From CAZAFL01 sp964484465 (lineage in GTDB: Bacteria; Bacteroidota; Ignavibacteria; UBA10030; SZUA-254): a DNA stretch of 64,000 bases. The notes under the pieces are model-generated. The model saw only the letters and a list, made by a program, of their open reading frames with translations. It ran no database searches and had not been told where the DNA came from. The stretch spans positions 1-64,000 of the forward strand of contig CAZAFL010000011.1 in the NCBI GenBank assembly GCA_964484465.1, read 5' to 3'. The translations under genes were made by a program, and so were the position numbers. Below are positions 61,597-64,000 of this stretch, piece by piece. The stretch's first letter is position 1; the number at the start of each line of letters is the position of its first letter.

Positions 61597-62093
61597 AGTG
61601 TTTTGTTCTTATCCTTGTAGTAATTGCCGGAACTACGGTTGCACAAAATCATCATGCCGATTTTTCTGGGAAGTGGAAGTTAAATCTCAAGAAAAGCAAA
61701 GACTTGTCAGAATCATTCCGTGCGGTGACCTCCTACACAATGGAAGTTGCACAAACAACAGATTCAATGGTGGTCGGGAGAGAAATGACCGGAGAAGGAC
61801 AGACGGTAAATTTTCCGCCGACAGTTTATAAATTTGATAACTCCGAGGTGTATCGCGAAGACACGCTTCGCGGGTCAAAACGATGGATACGGTCTTCGTG
61901 GACAACAACGGGAGAAAAATTGATTGTCACGAACAGAGTGGCGCTGAAACAGCGGGCGGGTGAGCAGCGATACACCGAAACCGATGTGTGGGAATTCGGA
62001 AAGAAGAACACATTGCTGCTGCTTGTTACTCAAAAATATGAGAAGAATGATTCCACTCACAGTGAACAGCGCGTCTTCAATCGGGTGCGATAA
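61593..62093 (+). CDS. small secreted protein between murF and mraY
   Basis: 166 residues with a signal peptide (MKCFVLILVVIAGTTVAQ) and a beta-rich mature part (ADFSGKWKLNLKKSK, YTMEVAQTTDSMVVGREMTG, SSWTTTGEKLIVTNRV). The FSGKWKLN start recalls lipocalin-type barrels but no family is certain. The start overlaps murF and the stop overlaps mraY by one base (TAATG), so it is translated as part of the wall-synthesis unit. A periplasmic binding protein for a lipid or wall intermediate is possible, but this is inference. Confidence 0.7.
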   Translation: MKCFVLILVVIAGTTVAQNHHADFSGKWKLNLKKSKDLSESFRAVTSYTMEVAQTTDSMVVGREMTGEGQTVNFPPTVYKFDNSEVYREDTLRGSKRWIRSSWTTTGEKLIVTNRVALKQRAGEQRYTETDVWEFGKKNTLLLLVTQKYEKNDSTHSEQRVFNRVR

Positions 62094-63217
62094 TGTTGTA
62101 TTATTTCTTTGAATATATCCATCGAAAGTTGAATCCTCCTGGTTTCGGGTTGTTCCGTTACATCACATTCCGGGCGGGAGCCGCAGCAGTGACCGCACTC
62201 ATTATCGGATTTTGGCTCGGGCCGAAAATCATCCGGAAACTTAAAGAACGGCAAATCGGTGAAGCGGCTAAACTGGAAGCGCCCAAGACACATCTGAGTA
62301 AAGCAGGAACGCCGACGATGGGTGGGTTGATTGTGCTTTCTGCGATCATCATCCCGGCATTCCTCTGGGCTGATATCAAGAATGGATATGTTATCCTGAT
62401 TCTATTTGTTACCGCCTGGCTTGGTATCGTTGGGTTTCTTGATGACTATTTAAAGGTTGTAAAAAAAAAACCGAAAGGGCTTATCGGCCGGTACAAAATT
62501 GTCGGGCAAGTTGTCGCCGGCCTGGTGGTCGGAGGAACGATTTATTTTTTTCCCCAGTGGATAGACCCGGATCTGGTAAAATATGCCTCGTCGACAACGG
62601 TCCCTTTCGTCAAGCACTTAGAGGTGAATTTTGGAATATTCTATATCCCGATCGTCATATTTATCATCACGGCAACAAGCAATGCAGTGAACCTCACTGA
62701 CGGGCTTGACGGCTTAGCTGCTGGAACGGTCGGCATCGTCGGCCTCACGCTTGCTGTGATTAGCTATGTCTCCGGTCATTCGGAGATAAGTCAGTATCTC
62801 ACGATCCCATTTTTACGCGGAAACGGAGAACTCAGCATTTACTGTGCGGCACTCGTGGGCGCTGCTCTCGGATTTCTTTGGTTCAATACGTACCCGGCGC
62901 AAGTGTTCATGGGCGATACGGGTTCCTTAGCGCTTGGAGGAGCTATCGGGGCATTGTGTGTAATGATTAAGAAGGAATTATTACTTCCGACACTCGGCGG
63001 AGTTTTTCTCATGGAAACGGCTTCTGTTATTATTCAGCGGATGTATTTCAAATATACAAAAAGAAAGTATGGCGAAGGGAGACGCGTGTTTAAAATGGCT
63101 CCGTTACATCACCATTTTGAGATGCTCGGCTGGCCGGAGCCAAAAATTGTGACCAGGTTTTATATCATCGCGATATTATTCATGATTTTAAGCCTTGCAA
63201 CGTTTAAGGTGAGATAA
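62093..63217 (+). CDS. mraY: phospho-MurNAc-pentapeptide translocase MraY
   Basis: 374 residues, ten membrane helices. Marks: THLSKAGTPTMGGLIVL, DDYLKVVKKKPKGL (the DD pair), NAVNLTDGLDGLA, WFNTYPAQVFMGDTGSLALGG and PLHHHFEMLGWPEPKIVTRF (HHH). It moves phospho-MurNAc-pentapeptide onto undecaprenyl phosphate to make lipid I. It follows the small secreted gene with one overlapping base and is followed by murD after 33 bp. Confidence 0.97.
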   Translation: MLYYFFEYIHRKLNPPGFGLFRYITFRAGAAAVTALIIGFWLGPKIIRKLKERQIGEAAKLEAPKTHLSKAGTPTMGGLIVLSAIIIPAFLWADIKNGYVILILFVTAWLGIVGFLDDYLKVVKKKPKGLIGRYKIVGQVVAGLVVGGTIYFFPQWIDPDLVKYASSTTVPFVKHLEVNFGIFYIPIVIFIITATSNAVNLTDGLDGLAAGTVGIVGLTLAVISYVSGHSEISQYLTIPFLRGNGELSIYCAALVGAALGFLWFNTYPAQVFMGDTGSLALGGAIGALCVMIKKELLLPTLGGVFLMETASVIIQRMYFKYTKRKYGEGRRVFKMAPLHHHFEMLGWPEPKIVTRFYIIAILFMILSLATFKVR

Positions 63218-63250
63218 TGCCGTGTGGGGACGAACACACAGAGAAGAGTA

Positions 63251-64000
63251 ATGTTGACCACAGTACCGACACGAAATGAAATTGGTGGGAAAAAAATTTC
63301 AATCATTGGCGCAGCGAGAAGCGGTGTTGCAGCTGCAGAACTGCTGAAGTCCCATGGTGCCGACGTATTCGTCAGTGATAACAGTTCTGCGGAGAAAATA
63401 TCAGCACAAATGTCACTGCTCGAGGCTCGGGGAATTCCGTTTGAAACGGGTAAACACAGTGAGCGGGTGTATGATGCAGAACTGGTTGTTCTTAGCCCCG
63501 GCGTCCCGTCGGCTTCGTCCGTTGTGGTTGAAGCTCTGCGAAGAAAGCTCCCTATTATCAGTGAACTGGAAGCTGCAAGCTGGTTCTGCGAATCACCCAT
63601 CGTTGCCATTACCGGAAGCAACGGCAAGACAACGACTACAACGCTTATCGGGCGGATGCTTCATGATGCGAAGAAAAAACATGTTGTCGGCGGAAATATC
63701 GGGACCGCATTTTCGCTCATTGTGCAGGAACTTGACCAAACATCAATTGCAGTTCTAGAAGTGAGCAGTTTTCAATTGGACTATATCGAATCGTTTCGAC
63801 CCCATATTTCAATTCTTCTGAACATAACGCCTGACCATCTTGACCGTTATGGCGGATCGATGGAGAAATATGCAGCGGCAAAATGCCGCATCTTTAAAAA
63901 TCAAACAGACGGCGATTATCTGATCTATAATTATGATGATCAGGAAACAAAAACCCGGGTTCAGCAAATGGCAGGAAGCAGCATTAAGACCATCCCCTTC
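63251..64000 (+). CDS. murD: UDP-MurNAc-L-alanine-D-glutamate ligase MurD, 3' end cut off
   Basis: 250 codons visible before the window end, from ATG 63251. N-terminal Rossmann-like part (KKISIIGAARSGVAAAELLK, VVLSPGVPSAS), ATP motif GSNGKTTTTT (about 122-131), then EVSSFQLDYI and NITPDHLDRYGG. It adds D-Glu to UDP-MurNAc-L-Ala. The C-terminal domain lies beyond 64000, so the total length cannot be stated. The order mraY-murD fits a normal dcw cluster. Confidence 0.94.
   Translation, partial: MLTTVPTRNEIGGKKISIIGAARSGVAAAELLKSHGADVFVSDNSSAEKISAQMSLLEARGIPFETGKHSERVYDAELVVLSPGVPSASSVVVEALRRKLPIISELEAASWFCESPIVAITGSNGKTTTTTLIGRMLHDAKKKHVVGGNIGTAFSLIVQELDQTSIAVLEVSSFQLDYIESFRPHISILLNITPDHLDRYGGSMEKYAAAKCRIFKNQTDGDYLIYNYDDQETKTRVQQMAGSSIKTIPF

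Noticed and set aside
1..64000. CRISPR arrays, tRNAs, rRNAs, transposases, phage or toxin-antitoxin genes
   Set aside because: Looked for by eye on both strands; no regular repeat-spacer pattern, cloverleaf-like sequence or mobile-element protein was found.

Overview
This 64 kb window looks like a chromosomal segment from a Gram-negative, didermic bacterium of the FCB group (Bacteroidota / Ignavibacteriota-Chlorobiota side). Support: PorV-type barrel protein, many lipoproteins and TPR proteins, a LolB-like lipoprotein, an EnvC/amidase pair, a meso-DAP-type murE, several c-type cytochrome motifs, and a candidate Bacteroidota-style promoter before mraZ. The lineage below that level cannot be fixed from sequence reading alone. 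Coding density is high, there is no stretch of more than 300 bases without a gene, and I see no tRNA, rRNA, CRISPR array, transposase or phage genes.

Layout. 1-893: edge of a VOC-family gene and a CpoB-like coiled-coil/TPR lipoprotein. 1086-12463: a long envelope block, consisting of a tight operon (TPR lipoprotein, LolB-like lipoprotein, EnvC-like LytM protein, CHASE2-sigma54 activator) and then a second run (two lipoprotein-like proteins, a PorV-type barrel fused to a transglutaminase-like domain, a FecR-domain protein). A near-consensus sigma-54 promoter lies between the two. 12491-16450 (minus): metallophosphoesterase, a conserved secreted protein and a large TPR protein. 16709-18848: sulfur operon (sulfurtransferase, small protein, persulfide-dioxygenase/rhodanese fusion). 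18947-22806: family-5 uracil-DNA glycosylase, SDR, a Cys/Met-metabolism PLP enzyme, a lipoprotein. 22859-27124 (minus): small ferredoxin-like-barrel protein, threonine dehydratase, quinone oxidoreductase, GTP-dependent PEP carboxykinase.

27266-31284: POT peptide transporter, then a DtxR/MntR-type repressor overlapping an NRAMP-UspA fusion, with a strong double operator. 31299-38238 (minus): a histidine kinase with a CxxCH motif in its sensor domain, N-acetylmuramoyl-L-alanine amidase, YajQ, a saccharopine/lysine-6-dehydrogenase-like enzyme, and a DNA-repair trio (Ogg2, MutY/MIG-like, MutT). 38409-46500: LemA, M48 protease, ThyX, a lysyl-oxidase-like protein, VOC protein, ArfB, Mfd. 46594-52871: a CxxCH-bearing putative outer-membrane barrel, a DCC-lipase-maturation-factor fusion, a TsdA-like dihaem cytochrome broken by an in-frame stop near its end, a Tat-exported DsrE-like protein, YjbQ, and a phosphoesterase.

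53034-64000: the division and cell-wall (dcw) cluster with a MraZ-box promoter: mraZ, rsmH, ftsL, ftsI, murE, murF, mraY, murD (cut by the window end). It is interrupted by three non-canonical genes: a zinc-ribbon membrane protein, a secreted YD/RHS-like protein and a small secreted protein. Together with EnvC and the amidase, a large part of the window serves envelope building and splitting; a second theme is sulfur and c-type cytochrome chemistry; a third is repair of oxidised DNA.
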